Part shown: piece by piece, positions 43,044 to 58,009 of the stretch | How positions within the stretch are numbered: position 1 is the stretch's first letter | Layout: the number at the start of each line of letters is the position of its first letter | Origin: Paulinella micropora | Lineage: Eukaryota; Cercozoa; Imbricatea; Euglyphida | Reading direction: 5' to 3' | DNA: 63,409 bases | NCBI GenBank assembly: GCA_009731375.1 | Contig: BJOX01000160.1 | Coordinates: 163,957 to 227,365 of the forward strand | Position numbers and translations under genes: made by a program | The notes under the pieces: generated by a model | What the model saw: only the letters and a program-made list of their open reading frames with translations | Databases searched by the model: none | Told to the model about the DNA's origin: nothing

Positions 43044-43170
43044 CCAAGGTATACCTTGAAATAGGCAAGGTATATCTTGGAATAGTCAAGGTATATCTTG
43101 AACTAGTCAAGGTATACCTTGATATTCCAAGGTATACCTTGACTATTTCAAGGTATACCTTGAAATATCA
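43044..43170. repeat. GGTATACC palindrome cluster (6 units, inverted copy)
   Basis: Six units at a 20-24 bp period. The flank TTTACCTTACATATCC is the reverse complement of the right flank of the clusters at 46956, 49741 and 52168, so the whole repeat is in opposite orientation. Confidence 0.9.
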
Positions 43171-43260
43171 GTTGAAGTGTGCTGAAGTGCACGGGTGTTC
43201 TCTTCGGAAGCGTGTCTGTCTAATTCGACGAACAAGAAACAGAAGACGAGCAGCAAACAG

Positions 43261-43319
43261 TATGTTAGCCAACAAATTAAATCAGATTGGGATGTTAGCC
43301 AACAAATTAAATTAGATTG
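43261..43319 (+). repeat. 30-bp tandem duplication
   Basis: Two copies of a unit beginning GTTAGCCAACAAATTAAAT, inside an open stretch that may be a coding fragment of unknown function. Confidence 0.8.
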
Positions 43320-43720
43320 GGCCACGATGCACAGGAAGCTAATCGGCAAAAAAGCCAGAGACTGTTGGGCAGGTCTCATGCGACACAACCACAGCTGCTG
43401 GTTATGCGCACGCGCACGCAAGAGTTCAACTCTGGCCAGATCCCAGCTGTGCAACTGGTATGTGACACATGCATACCATTGTACGCTGGCACCATACCTC
43501 CCAGTAGTAGTCACTCCCCAGCACGTTCATTAAAAGTACCCCTTACGTTCTCACGTGCCAAAAAGCACGTACCATCCGCGAAGCGTTCTGTCCTCGAACT
43601 GCTGGCCATGCACCTCATCGTGTAGCCCTTGCATGTCATATGTCGTGTCAGTTCAAAGTTCTCGTACGTCAACTGTGGGGGTGCCGGCAGCCCTGCACCC
43701 CCTTCTAATACTCTCCAGCA

Positions 43721-47709
<3,989 letters not shown>

Positions 47710-48049
47710 CTATGTTTAACAAAAACACTGCAAACTAAGTAGACTAAGGCTAATTCATATTTTTTCTTCTAAAAAATATATATATACTTCGTTTATATGA
47801 ATTAGTCGTTATTTCGTCTAAACTAGCCTTAGTCTACTTAGTTTGCAGTGTTTTTGTAAAACATAGGTGTGTTTTTGTGAAATATAGGTGTGTTTTCGTG
47901 AAACATAGGTGTGTTTTTTACTTTTTCTGTGCTTGTATTTGATATACGAATAGACAGGTCCGACACACATAAATGATCATGCGGAAAAAGTTGTCCAAGT
48001 ATCCGCACTGAAAAACAGAAAGTTATCCAAATACAGAAATGCAAACCCT

Positions 48050-48103
48050 ACATATATACATATATGTGTGTGTATATACATACATACATATATATATATA
48101 TAC

Positions 48104-48134
<31 letters not shown>

Positions 48135-48200
48135 CATATATATACATGTGTGTGTATATATACATACATACATACATACATATATGTATATATATACATA
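48050..48200. repeat. (TATA/CATA)n-rich tract
   Basis: Alternating TA/CA repeats; a similar tract lies at 48330-48490. Confidence 0.9.
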
Positions 48201-48227
48201 AATAGAGGTACATACCCTACCATTTAC

Positions 48228-48262
48228 TTAAGGTATACCTTACCTTTTTAAGGTATACCTTG
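48228..48262. repeat. GGTATACC palindrome pair
   Basis: Two TTAAGGTATACCTT units between the two TA-rich tracts. Confidence 0.85.
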
Positions 48263-48494
48263 AATTTGGTATTAACAATACATATGTACTTGTGTGTATG
48301 TGAAATAGAGAGAGAGAGGTACATATAAATTGTGTGATATATATCTATATATATATATAAACAATATATATATACATATATATACATGCGTGTATACATA
48401 TACATACATACATACATATATATATATACATAAAAATATATATATACATATATATATACATATATATTTTTTTCATATGTATATATATAATATG

Positions 48495-48558
48495 TAGAGA
48501 TGTTAAAAGATGTTGAGAGATGTTGAGAGATGTTGAGAGATGTTGAGAGATGTTGCAA
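48495..48558. repeat. 10-bp tandem repeat GATGTTGAGA
   Basis: About six units; a (GA)n array follows at 48593-48640. Confidence 0.9.
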
Positions 48559-48590
48559 AGAGATGTTGCAAGTACCAGGGACATCCGGGC

Positions 48591-48643
<53 letters not shown>

Positions 48644-48900
48644 CTGAACGTACTTAGTGTACATATATATGCATACAAATTTACAAGAACATATATCCAT
48701 AAGTTACATAACATAATAATATCCAATCGTAAAATTGTTGTCTCAAGAACTAACAGTTGTCATTAATAACTCCCCCGGCCCTTCCAGAATTCTGGTCAGC
48801 CTAGGCCTGAACAATTGCGTTGCCAGTTAGTTATACGTTTCTGGTTTGATTTGATTTTTGCTGAGCACCCCATCAACTCGAGAGGGAAACCTTGCCAGCC

Positions 48901-49194
48901 CTAGCCTTCAGCAGGTACGATTTGCTTGGAAACCGTGGCAACCCTAGCCAATGTCACAGCATACCTTGCCAACAGCACAGCGAATTTCCCTGCATAATTT
49001 GTTGCAAAAATTTCCGGGTCCCCGTCAATTTTGGTTTCGCCGCGCTTGACAACCGTTCCATGACCAACAACGCACCTTGCAACGTGTGCATATTTGCGTT
49101 CGTTCACTGCAGCTCGTTGGCTCAGCAAACGTTTGTAAATAATTTGCACAGGTTGCAAAATGGATATGTAGGTTGCAAACGATTGCTGAGCCAT
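48901..49194 (-). CDS. Possible coding fragment, unrecognised
   Basis: A 98-codon open stretch with ordinary composition (RKYAHVARCVVGHGTVVKRG, DGDPEIFATNYAGKFAVLLA). The remainder of the longer open frame beyond 49194 is a microsatellite artefact. It could be an exon of a transposon-related gene, but the opposite strand is also open here. Confidence 0.3.
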   Translation of the reverse strand: MAQQSFATYISILQPVQIIYKRLLSQRAAVNERKYAHVARCVVGHGTVVKRGETKIDGDPEIFATNYAGKFAVLLARYAVTLARVATVSKQIVPAEG

Positions 49195-49284
49195 GCCCCC
49201 CAGAGGACGAACTAGACCAACCGCCTCAATCGCGCTAACGCTGGTCGTGGTCCGGTGTCTCCGGATCCTTTTCCTCCTCCTTTT

Positions 49285-49432
49285 TCTCCTTCTTCTTCTT
49301 CTTCTTCTTCTTCTTCTTCTTCTCCTTCTGCTTCTCCTGCTTCTCCTGCTTCGAATTCTCCTGCTTCGCCTGCCTCTTCTTCTTCTTCTTCTTCTTCTTC
49401 TTCTTCTTCTTCTTCTTTTTCCTCTTCTTCTT
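49285..49432. repeat. (TTC)n microsatellite
   Basis: TTC repeats with TCCTGC interruptions. Confidence 0.95.
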
Positions 49433-49439
49433 CTACGCG

Positions 49440-49654
49440 AGAATGGGGTCCAGATATTGGACACGCATTGGGGTATGGACAGCCCTTTCCTTCCTACTAA
49501 GAACGAAATGTGGAGGGAACTAACCGTAACGCCGGGCTGGAGTGTGGATGTGGAGGCGGTAGAGGATTCAGTGTATGAAGAGATCCCTGACGACATATCA
49601 AGCGAAGGGTCGCGCCATGGCTGCAGGCAGCAGTTACCGCGTGCCAGCACCTTG

Positions 49655-49692
<38 letters not shown>

Positions 49693-50320
49693 CCTACCTA
49701 CCTACCTACCTATCTATCTGTCTATCCATCTATGTACGTCACCTTGATATTTCAAGGTATACCTTGACTATTGCAAGGTATACCTTGACTATCTCAAGGT
49801 ATACCTTGACTACTACAAGGTATACCTGGGATATGTAAGGTAAACATTGAAAGGCTAAGTCCTTGCATATCCATTTCTTCGGATGCTGCGTGGCAGGACA
49901 TTCTCAAGCCCGGCGATTTCCCGCCGATCGACGAAAACGAGAAGAAGGACATAGAACATTTATTAGCTTGGCCCTCAAGGAGATGATGGTAGTGAAGTAT
50001 ATCAAGGAAGGAAAATTGCCTTGGGAATGGACCCACGCATACGCAGCAATGATATGGCGGAGACGTTTCGTTTTTCCACGACCTCCCTCAAAAAGTGCGG
50101 ACCAAGATAGACAAAAGGGTCCAAAAGAACGGCCGCAAAGAGAACCTTGAGTTCGAGTATCGCCAAGAGGCTTTGCATGACATGTATTGGCGCGAGAGCT
50201 GCCCGGCCGATTGGATTAAAGAGTTTGCTTTTCACCTTGTGGACGACCATGATCAACTCAGGCAAGACCAAGAAGCAGAGGCAGCAAAGTTCCGCGAGGA
50301 GTTGAAGACTCTAGCTTGAC
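49440..50320 (+). pseudogene. Coding fragments of an unrecognised plus-strand gene
   Basis: About 49440-49650 reads NEMWRELTVTPGWSVDVEAV with an acidic continuation. After a GGTATACC-bearing segment, 49885-50320 reads in changing frames: DAAWQDILKPGDFPPIDENE, then LALKEMMVVKYIKEGKLPWE, then DLPQKVRTKIDKRVQKNGRK to a stop at about 50317. Each piece has normal protein composition, and the frame changes suggest a decayed gene. No domain recognised; possibly an accessory transposon protein. Confidence 0.4.
49660..49885 (+). repeat. GGTATACC repeat element with conserved flanks, copy B
   Basis: (TATC)n, then TATGTACGTCACCTTGATAT, five palindrome units (49741-49830), then GGATATGTAAGGTAAACATT and ATTTCTTCGGATGCT, directly preceding a coding block. 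Nearly the same left and right flanks as copy A. Confidence 0.88.
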
Positions 50321-50601
50321 GTAATGTGCTTTCCGATCACCGCTTTTGATGCCGAAGTAGACATCGCGGATGTACAGTACCTTGGCATCCGGCGGAGGTG
50401 CAAGCTGCTTCGGATGCGGCCGGTGCACGGCTTCGGCTTCGTTTTCCCCCTCTTCATTCTCCCGGTCCTCCACCTCGTGTGCCCGCCCTGCCTGGAGACG
50501 CGCTACCATGACCTCATTGCGGAGTTTCTCTGTCCACACACACAAACACCATTTTTTGTGTGTTTTCTTTTATTATTATTGTTATTATTATTATTATTAT
50601 T

Positions 50602-50691
50602 TGGACACCGTGATAGCCCAGTGGTCAAGTTCTACCATCTGGGCCCTGTCGCCAGTTCGATTCCCGTCGGTGCCACCAGTATTTTCATTGA
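50602..50691 (+). mobile_element. tRNA-derived SINE head before N gap
   Basis: 90 bp identical to 50834-50922, preceded by (ATT)n. The N gap 50692-50833 separates the two. The identity suggests the gap joins overlapping copies of the same locus. Confidence 0.8.
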
Positions 50692-50833
50692 NNNNNNNNN
50701 NNNNNNNNNNNNNNNNNNNNNNNNNNNNNNNNNNNNNNNNNNNNNNNNNNNNNNNNNNNNNNNNNNNNNNNNNNNNNNNNNNNNNNNNNNNNNNNNNNNN
50801 NNNNNNNNNNNNNNNNNNNNNNNNNNNNNNNNN
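50692..50833. other. Assembly gap (142 N)
   Basis: Ns only. Confidence 1.
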
Positions 50834-51131
50834 TGGACACCGTGATAGCCCAGTGGTCAAGTTCTACCATCTGGGCCCTGTCGCCAGTTCGATTCCCGTC
50901 GGTGCCACCAGTATTTTCATTGAACATACCGGTCTATTTCTGGACCAGTATTTTCATTGAACATACCGGCCCGTCTGGAAGTGTTGGAACTGCCCTTGCG
51001 GGGGTGTCATTAGAGCTTATCGTCAATTCTTCGTACTCCCCTCACGGGTGAGACGATGGAGGCGCATGTGCAGAAATGCATCAGCCATTGACAGAGAAGC
51101 ACTATTATTATTATTATTATTATTATTATTT
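50834..51131 (+). mobile_element. Full-length tRNA-derived SINE
   Basis: About 300 bp. The head resembles a tRNA: A-box-like TAGCCCAGTGG (50846-50856), B-box-like AGTTCGATTCC (50886-50896), and an acceptor-like pairing between GACACCG and CGGTGCC with one mismatch. Then come two copies of a CATTGAACATACCGG-type internal repeat, a unique body (GCCCTTGCGGGGGTGTCATT, CTCACGGGTGAGACGATGG) and an (ATT)n tail at 51103-51131. Mobilisation would need a LINE RT; the LINE at 6036-7505 shows no shared 3' end that I can see. Confidence 0.85.
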
Positions 51132-51195
51132 TCCCTGTTTGTTTCTCCCACATACCTAATTCCTGCTGGCGTTGCCCTTGGGTACTCAGCTGAAC

Positions 51196-51333
51196 ATGAG
51201 CCGGAGTGACCCGGAAGCATTGGAAGCAAGTATGCAAGAGTACCAAAAGTACCGGGACTCATTATGGTGTGTACATGAGGACGCAAAGGGGGTGCGCATA
51301 ATGCAAAATGGCCAAGAGCAAGCAAGTATGTAA

Positions 51334-51385
<52 letters not shown>

Positions 51386-51561
51386 AGTGAGGGAGATGAT
51401 GTTGGTGATGGGCAGGGAGAACGCTCGAAGCATCCAAGGCAGTGCTTGAGGAGTTGCGCACAAAGAAACCTTTTTGTGACATTGCGTCGTCGTCTCGGAG
51501 GTACAGTCTTTTCTTCCCTCAGGCTGGGCACTTGGAACGGAGAGCCCAACTTTGCTACCCT

Positions 51562-51592
<31 letters not shown>

Positions 51593-51703
51593 GTGACTGT
51601 GCAAGGTATGCCTTGGCTGTTTAAGGAATACCCTGCCTTTTGATAAGTTATACATTGGCTTTTCAAGGTATACCTTGCCGTTTGAAGGTTTACCTTAGCT
51701 GTT

Positions 51704-51757
<54 letters not shown>

Positions 51758-52124
51758 TTGCCATCATTGTCCTGGTGCTCACTAGCTGGGGTCTTGGCGA
51801 CACAATTACATTTGCAGAACTGCAACGTGTGTACCCTCAACGGAACGTCGCTGCGGCTTGGGCGGAGGACATCATGCCTTGGGCAACGTGGACGCATACA
51901 ATCACGATCGCTACGGGCTACCGAACGTGCAGCCGTTCCAGCGCCAAAGTCCCCCTGGCGCTTTGCGTTTGGGACATTGCCCGGAAGTCACCAAGACGTC
52001 TGAGCACTTGTCGTTTCTGAACAATTTGTTGAACTGTATAGTTCAGAGCGTGTGGCCCGTACACAACGACATTATCATAAGTAAGTCCTCTATAGATACA
52101 TGCGTGCATATATACATCCATACG

Positions 52125-52161
<37 letters not shown>

Positions 52162-53514
52162 ATGTACGTCGCCTTCATATTTCAAGCCATACCTTGGAAT
52201 ATCAATGTATACCTTGACTAGTTCAAGGTATACCTTGACTAGTTCGAGGTATACCTTGACTATTTCAAGCTATACCTTGGCTATTTCAAGGTATACCTTG
52301 GATATGTAAGGCAAACATTGAAAGGCTAACACACACATGCATTTATTTACATACATACACACACACACACGTACACACAGACAGACATGCATACATACAT
52401 ACATACACACACACATGCATTTATTTACATACATGCACACACACACACACACACACACACACGTACACACACACACACACTTGTTGTAAGCAGGTATGGA
52501 GCGGTGGTTTAGGGCAATGGACAAGAAGGATGCACGCGACTACGACCCGAAGGCGGAGAAGCTCTGGTGGACGTTTTTTAACTATGTGACCCTGAACTTG
52601 CTCTACTGCGATGAAAATATGTTTCGAATGATTGTGTACTCAAGGGTACGGTCGTTGTACCAAAACGATCATCAGGGTTGGATGAATCGTTTGGAGCTGT
52701 GGGCCTCCAGGCAAAAGAGGGAGGGAGGCAAGAGCAAGAAGACCAAGCCCAAGCATATGTGTGTGCGTGTGTGTGTGTGTGTGTTACTGTGTGTTTAATT
52801 TGTGCACGCACGCGTGCATGCGTGGTGCTTGTAGGCAAGCGTCCCCAGCTGCACAAGGACAGCGACGAGAGCGAGGAGGAGCACAAGGACAGTGACGAGA
52901 GCGACAAGGGTATGTATGTGAGTGCGGCTGTGTGTTAGGGTATGTTTTTTCACGCACCGTCGCGTGCATGAAGTTATGTAGTACAGACAAGTATGAAACA
53001 CTTGAGCTGGCGCTTGTAGGAAGCGCCAAGCCTACAAGCGCCAAGCGTCGCAAGATGGCGAAGAAGAAGAAGAAAAAAGAGATGAAGATGGACAAGGAGG
53101 AACGGCAGGAGAGCTCAGGCGATGAGTCCCCCAGCGACGACACAGAGGGGACGGCTGAGAAAGGTATGTTTGTGTACGCACGCGTGCATGAAGTTATGTA
53201 GTACAGACAAGTATGAAACACTTGAACTGGCGCTTGTAGGAAGCACCAAGCGTCGCAAGATGGGGAAAGGGAAGAAGGAGAAGAAGGAGAAGGGGAAGAA
53301 GGAGAAAGAGGCGGGGAAGAAGGAGAAAGAGGCGGGGAAGGGGAAGAAGGAGAAAGAGGCGGGGAAGGGGAAGAAGGAGAAAGAGGCGGGGAAGGGGCAG
53401 AAGAAAAAAAGAATGCCAACAAGTCAAGCTCAGGTAATATCAGTGCAATTTCACGACCGGCACTCGGGGCGTCCCCCTCCTACCGGCTTGCGACTTCCCT
53501 CGAAGAAGAATTAA
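51196..53514 (+). CDS. Multi-exon gene with Lys-rich C terminus, unrecognised
   Basis: Plus-strand exons inferred from composition and GT-AG borders: 51196-51325 ([20 protein letters not shown]; donor GTATGT), about 51419-51560 ([20 protein letters not shown]), about 51860-52080 ([20 protein letters not shown]; donor GTAAGT), 52496 to about 52757 ([20 protein letters not shown], rich in Trp/Tyr), 52835-52909 (acidic [15 protein letters not shown]), 53020-53163 and 53240-53514. The last three borders all fall in phase 1. The final exons are strongly basic ([18 protein letters not shown] repeats), suggesting a nuclear, nucleic-acid-binding or disordered tail. No known domain. A SINE and palindrome clusters lie in its introns or just upstream. 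It could be an accessory gene of the same transposon as the transposase at 43.7-47.7 kb. Confidence 0.5.
51600..51702. repeat. GGTATACC palindrome cluster (5 diverged units)
   Basis: Between two exons of the 51196-53514 gene, flanked on both sides by (GA)n. Confidence 0.85.
52115..52330 (+). repeat. GGTATACC repeat element with conserved flanks, copy C
   Basis: (TATC)n, then TTCTATGTACGTCGCCTTCA, seven palindrome units (52168-52305), then GGATATGTAAGGCAAACATT and GAAAGGCTAA, followed by CA microsatellites. It is inside the inferred intron 52081-52495. Confidence 0.88.
52910..53239 (+). repeat. Tandem intron-exon duplication
   Basis: Introns 52910-53019 and 53164-53239 share GCGTGCATGAAGTTATGTAG, GTACAGACAAGTATGAAACA and the acceptor GGCGCTTGTAG. 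The following exons both begin GAAGC(G/A)CCAAG and contain CGTCGCAAGATGG. A third, shorter relative is the intron ending at 52834 (CGCACGCGTGCATG ... GCTTGTAG). Confidence 0.85.
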
Positions 53515-54480
53515 ACAATACTGAAACAATACCCGCCAGTCTAACTGACGACGTCACACAAAAGTTTTTGTCGGTTATTCAAAAGATATTATTCATTGTA
53601 AGCCGGGGTATTAATCCTTCCAATTCCACAGCACTCTGAAAATAACCTAATCTTGCTCCTCTGCAAAGAGAGGAAATTAGTATGGCGGAAAATGTAGTAG
53701 ACTGTCAGAGCCAAGCAACAAAAAGGAAAAAGAGTGTCACCCCTAACGATAATATTATACGGATTAAAAAAGTAGTACCGGTTATGAATCGTAATATTAT
53801 CGTTTTCAACAGGCTCAAAAGTATATAAATAAAAACTGATATAACTACATTTTAAAGAGATATAGCTCTTCTATACATCACTGTGTATAGGGGTATAAGA
53901 AAAGGTTGCATATTTGCCTATCTGCGCCTACAATCCCCCCTCCCCGTTTTATACGGGAACCGTAGTAAATAAGGGTAGATTGGTAAATATCGGCAAATGA
54001 GAGCGCACTTTCCGGGTCTGTTTCCTCATGGGTGATCGACTCCTGTGGAGACAGCCCATTGAGTAGCTTGAGTGACCGCTAAGTTTTTGTTCTTCATCAC
54101 CGTTGTACGTCCGGTACTTACAAAATACAAATTTGAGTTTGGAGATTTTCTAGTTCAAATTTGAATTTGAATTTTAAACTATCTCCTCCCCCTATGGCGA
54201 TCTGCCATAGACGTACAACGGTCTGATCATGTCGCTGTCAAACCATCCCTTCGCCGTTTCCTTTCCCCATGCTTTCCCTGTCTTAAGGATCTGTGATCCG
54301 AAAATTACTGGGCAATTTGCATCTGATCTGAAGCAAATTTCCGAGCAATTCTAAGGTTCCGCGTCCCTAGCACATGTCTCTGCCCTATTCCGTCCGACGG
54401 ATCTGTGATCCTGAGAATACAGGGAGGCATTGATCTCAATTGTTCAATAACCCCCGTGCATCCTCGTCCATCATAGGATG
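53515..54480. other. Intergenic, no supported gene
   Basis: Contains the short inverted-repeat element at 54099-54222 and two copies of GGATCTGTGATCC (54289 and 54399). Confidence 0.5.
54099..54222. mobile_element. MITE-like fold-back element (124 bp)
   Basis: Perfect 13-bp terminal inverted repeats ACCGTTGTACGTC / GACGTACAACGGT, with a second internal pair (CAAATTTGA / TCAAATTTG). No target duplication is obvious. Confidence 0.5.
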
Positions 54481-54659
54481 AACGGGCGCTATGCCAGTGT
54501 CAAGGGTGCCGTTGGCGTATTCGGCGTTGTTTGTTTGGTTTTGTTGTCTGCAGACATTTTCTTATTGCCACCCGGCAAGTGTCTACTTCGCTGTGGCGAA
54601 GGCAGAAGTATCTAAAAATATATACAACCCATTGGCTGGGTCTCAAAACGCGTCTACGC

Positions 54660-56455
54660 TTATTCGTCGAGGTATACTTCCTCGAGGGAGTTTATGAACT
54701 CCTCTTCGCTAGACGGTGATGATGGTTGCCACCTCCATGTCACTGCGGGTTGGTCTTCCGCTGGCATGTCTAATTCCTGATCCAGGCTTTTTTTCAAAGC
54801 CCTCGCCTCCGACCAGGTCAAGTCTTCTCCGACTTCCGAGTGCTGTGGCACGATACACCTTATGACTGGTGCAAATTGACCAATGATCTGCCCCAGCTGG
54901 TGTTCGTACTGTTGTCTCCAGTACGGCCACTCACTAGATATAATCCAACCGTTGAGTTATTCTGTGCCATCGGAAGTCATCGGCTGGACAAGTCTGTCCC
55001 AACCCAGTGCGTCCTGCGCCCTGAATCGTTCGATTCATTGTTCGAAGCCTCTCACGCGGCCTCGATATGTGCTCGGAACGTTCTCGTCAGGATCTGCTAA
55101 CTGGTTGGCGATGCGGGATGTCTTTGGGTCGTTGCTCCTCGTCAACTGCCGGTATATCGTCAGCAGCCACGCGAGCCGATGCTCGTGTTGGAACCGTACG
55201 TAATACTGCTGCCGTATCCGAGCCGCACCTCGGAAACGCTCAGGTATTCGTCGTCTTATGCCTCGCGGAGTACATAGGGAGGGGAGGCTTGGGTATGCCT
55301 AAGACCTGCCTATAGTACGCGAGTACATTCTCTTCAACCCTGAGGTCCCAGGGTTGGTCATGTTTGCTCCGAAGGTAGTAGGCTCGGTTCCCAAAACATG
55401 TAATCTGCCCTTTCGCAATACGGTACCGCATTCACTGCTGTCAATACTCCTGTCATGCCTAGAGTTCCCCCTATTCCCTTCTCAGCAATGTGTAGGAGGT
55501 CGACACTGTTTTTGAATGCACCATGAATCGCCAAGACATCGGACACAGCCCAATTTCTTGGGTCAGGTTGTGCCATGAACAGGGGGCATAACGCGTTGCA
55601 AGCTCTATACTTTGACTGCGTAAAGAAATTTACACTATCGCAACCTGTCACCTCACACCTCCAGGGCGGCAGCCTTTTTATCAATGTTGTTGACATCGCC
55701 TACCACCAGGTAGGCATGCAAACAACTTTGTGGACTAGTGTACATGTGCACATCGATTGTAGAAAAAAAGGCTAAGGACTACCTTAAAAAAACCAAGTTA
55801 TGCCTTAGACAGTCAAGGTATACCTTGAAAGGTCAGGGTATACCTTGAAAGGTCAGGGTATACCTTGAAAAGTCAGGGTATGAATTGAACTTTGCAGAGG
55901 AGAGAGAGATACCACAGAGGTATACATTTTTTAATGGGATTGTACAGTTCCAAACCAGGGATCCTACTTCCTGTCCGATATTCCGCATCCACTGTAAGCA
56001 TCCTTGCCGTAGTGAATGGTTATGCATTGACAGAAAAAAATGTTTTTGGATAGACCGAATTAAAACACGAGCTCCATCATTCTCTATTGCTGCTTCACAA
56101 TTGGGCCGCAAACTATGCTGGGCAAATCCCCCACCCTCCCGGTACAGAGCTTCATGTAGAACTTCATGACTCTTGTGCGAGCAGCTAAGAGTCTCCCCCT
56201 CACTTTGTCAGTGAACACTAATTTTCTTCCCTTGCACACTTCTATGGCTCGTGCGTGCTTCTCTTGCTCCGGACAAACTGAGTCGCTCTTTACATACTCA
56301 CCCCCATAGGCCATGATGACAGTCCTAGGGCAGCAGATCCACAGTTTGCCCATCTGCTTGGAAACCTTGGGGACCGCCACAACGTAAAAACCCCTCCCGT
56401 CCTGGATGTCGACCAGAGACAAAAATCCCGCATCGAAACCCACAGTGCAACGCAC
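54660..56455 (-). pseudogene. Coding fragments of an unrecognised minus-strand gene
   Basis: Blocks of ordinary protein sequence on the minus strand: 56455-56084 (FDAGFLSLVDIQDGRGFYVV, AIEVCKGRKLVFTDKVRGRL), 56111-55900 (NDGARVLIRSIQKHFFLSMH), 55696-55358 (WAVSDVLAIHGAFKNSVDLL), 55431-55240 (AKGQITCFGNRAYYLRSKHD) and an acidic 54851-54660. They are separated by a GGTATACC cluster (55805-55880) and frame changes. They probably belong to one gene with introns, perhaps decayed. I recognise no domain. Confidence 0.4.
55805..55880. repeat. GGTATACC palindrome cluster (4 units)
   Basis: Units TCAAGGTATACCTTGA and TCAGGGTATACCTTGA, again between coding blocks. Confidence 0.88.
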
Positions 56456-56459
56456 TCTT

Positions 56460-57170
56460 TTTGCTTCCTGCGGTTCGTGACTTTCTCATACTCTATTGAA
56501 ATTTTGGTGGCTACAGCTAATAAAGCCTAGCAATAACACCCCCCCCCCCCCGGGGACACACACACACACACCAAGTACATCAATCGAAAACTACATTAAT
56601 AAACACACACCATATTGTACACACACACCATACTCATTCTGGTGACCGTGATTGATTAGTATTAGTAATATATTTACAATGTAAAAAATGTCCCCAGAAG
56701 GGGACTCTCGCCAATTGTGTTTGGTGACTGCCCAACTGGACGGGCAGCACCCAGACAAATTGAAAGCTTGGTTTTGACCGGCATCCTGACCAACTAGGAA
56801 GGCCTGTGCAACACGGGGCACCTTGTACATGCATCTATCCGACTATGTGCGACCCGAAAAACCAGGCCTTGCCCATGAAGTAGGCGGTGTAACGAGATGG
56901 AACCTTCGGACCAGCTCCAACTTACCCCAAGTACAGGAATATGGTCACAACCGACATCATGTCAACTTGTAAACAATTGGCTTGGTTATGTGTTGTAATA
57001 TACAACAACAATAACACCAAATACCTCAATCCATAACTACATCAATAAATACATAGGCATGGTCACATTTGTCTTCCAAGTGCGCTGTGCATCCAGTTTG
57101 AGTAGATATAAACATATGTAACAGAAAAGGTAGGTGTACCTGTTTCGCTGCCACAGTCACAGGCGCAGCA
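56460..57170. other. No supported gene
   Basis: Contains a poly-C plus CA repeat (56538-56572) and unremarkable sequence with only short open frames. Confidence 0.5.
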
Positions 57171-57176
57171 GGCGCG

Positions 57177-57256
57177 GACGAAGAGGAAGAAGACGAAGAG
57201 GAAGAAGACGAAGAGGAAGAAGACGAAGAGGAAGAAGACGAAGAGGAAGAAGAGGA
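57177..57256 (+). repeat. 15-bp minisatellite GACGAAGAGGAAGAA
   Basis: About five units. In one plus-strand frame it would encode Asp-Glu-Glu-Glu-Glu repeats, so it could be part of an acidic exon. Confidence 0.85.
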
Positions 57257-57617
57257 AGTGGACTTCTTGGAGCCTAAATTAAAGTGGTAGTGAGCGTGAG
57301 TCAGGACCGAAAGCAGCTGTCTTTCTCTCTCCCTCTCCCTCAGGTCCGGGCGAGGTAGAAGTGTTAGACAAAATCAATTTATCTAACAATGCTACCTCTC
57401 CTGACTCGGAGTAACGTTGTCATCAGGCGCAGAGTCTTTGCATTTCCAAGTCGCCAACAATCGCGCAACTTGGAATTGCAAATTTTCCAACAAGCAACAG
57501 TTCATCCTCAGAGAACCCAGCTTCTTGTAGCCTTTATCTTATCTTATCTTATATCATCTTATCTCTCTCTCTCCCTCTCCCTCCCTCCCTCCCTCTCTCT
57601 CTCTCTCTTACAGAAAA

Positions 57618-57690
57618 GCCAAGGTATACCTTACAAAGTCAAGGAATACCTTAAAAAGGCAGTGCATGCCTTAAACATTCAAAGTATGAA
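57618..57690. repeat. GGTATACC palindrome cluster (4 diverged units)
   Basis: Follows a CT-rich tract; units such as CAAGGTATACCTTACA and CAAGGAATACCTTAAA. Confidence 0.85.
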
Positions 57691-57790
57691 AAGTCTGGGC
57701 ATGAATGACATTGCAGACCATGTTCATATGGCTGTTCCACGTATACAAGATTTTACTTTTTAATCATGAAAACATTCTGCACAAAAGAAT

Positions 57791-58009
57791 TCACTTTTCA
57801 CCAGACTGTTCTTGGAACTCAGCCAGCAAACTGTCACAGTTAGTGAGATTCTGTTCTGGCTCCCACGAATCGTGTTCGTCGGAAAACCCTTTCCATCGAA
57901 CAAGATATTCATTTGTCCCTTTTTTCACCCTCACTTTCAACAATTTCTCCACCTCTGCTTCAACATGTCCTTCCGAAACGTCGTCACTAGCAGACGAGGA
58001 GGCCTGCAT
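57791..58009 (-). CDS. Chromodomain ORF (72 aa)
   Basis: Residues about 18-65 form a chromodomain: EVEKLLKVRVKKGTNEYLVR followed by WKGFSDEHDSWEPEQNL and a final LLAEFQEQ helix. Of the aromatic cage that binds methyl-lysine, the Trp of RWKGF is present and the second position is Phe, but the N-terminal Tyr position appears to be Ala, so histone binding may be altered. An upstream in-frame stop lies 12 nt before the ATG; a TTCAG just before it could instead be a splice acceptor, making this an exon. Chromodomains occur in chromatin proteins and at the end of chromovirus integrases; no integrase is adjacent. Confidence 0.8.
   Translation of the reverse strand: MQASSSASDDVSEGHVEAEVEKLLKVRVKKGTNEYLVRWKGFSDEHDSWEPEQNLTNCDSLLAEFQEQSGEK

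Noticed and set aside
43044-43170. CRISPR-like array
   Set aside because: Regular short repeats, but the unit is palindromic with 5-8 bp non-unique spacers, in eukaryotic DNA and without cas genes.
50834-50910. Functional tRNA gene
   Set aside because: A/B boxes and acceptor pairing are present, but the T stem has mismatches, no clean anticodon arm forms, and the copy continues into a SINE body and tail.
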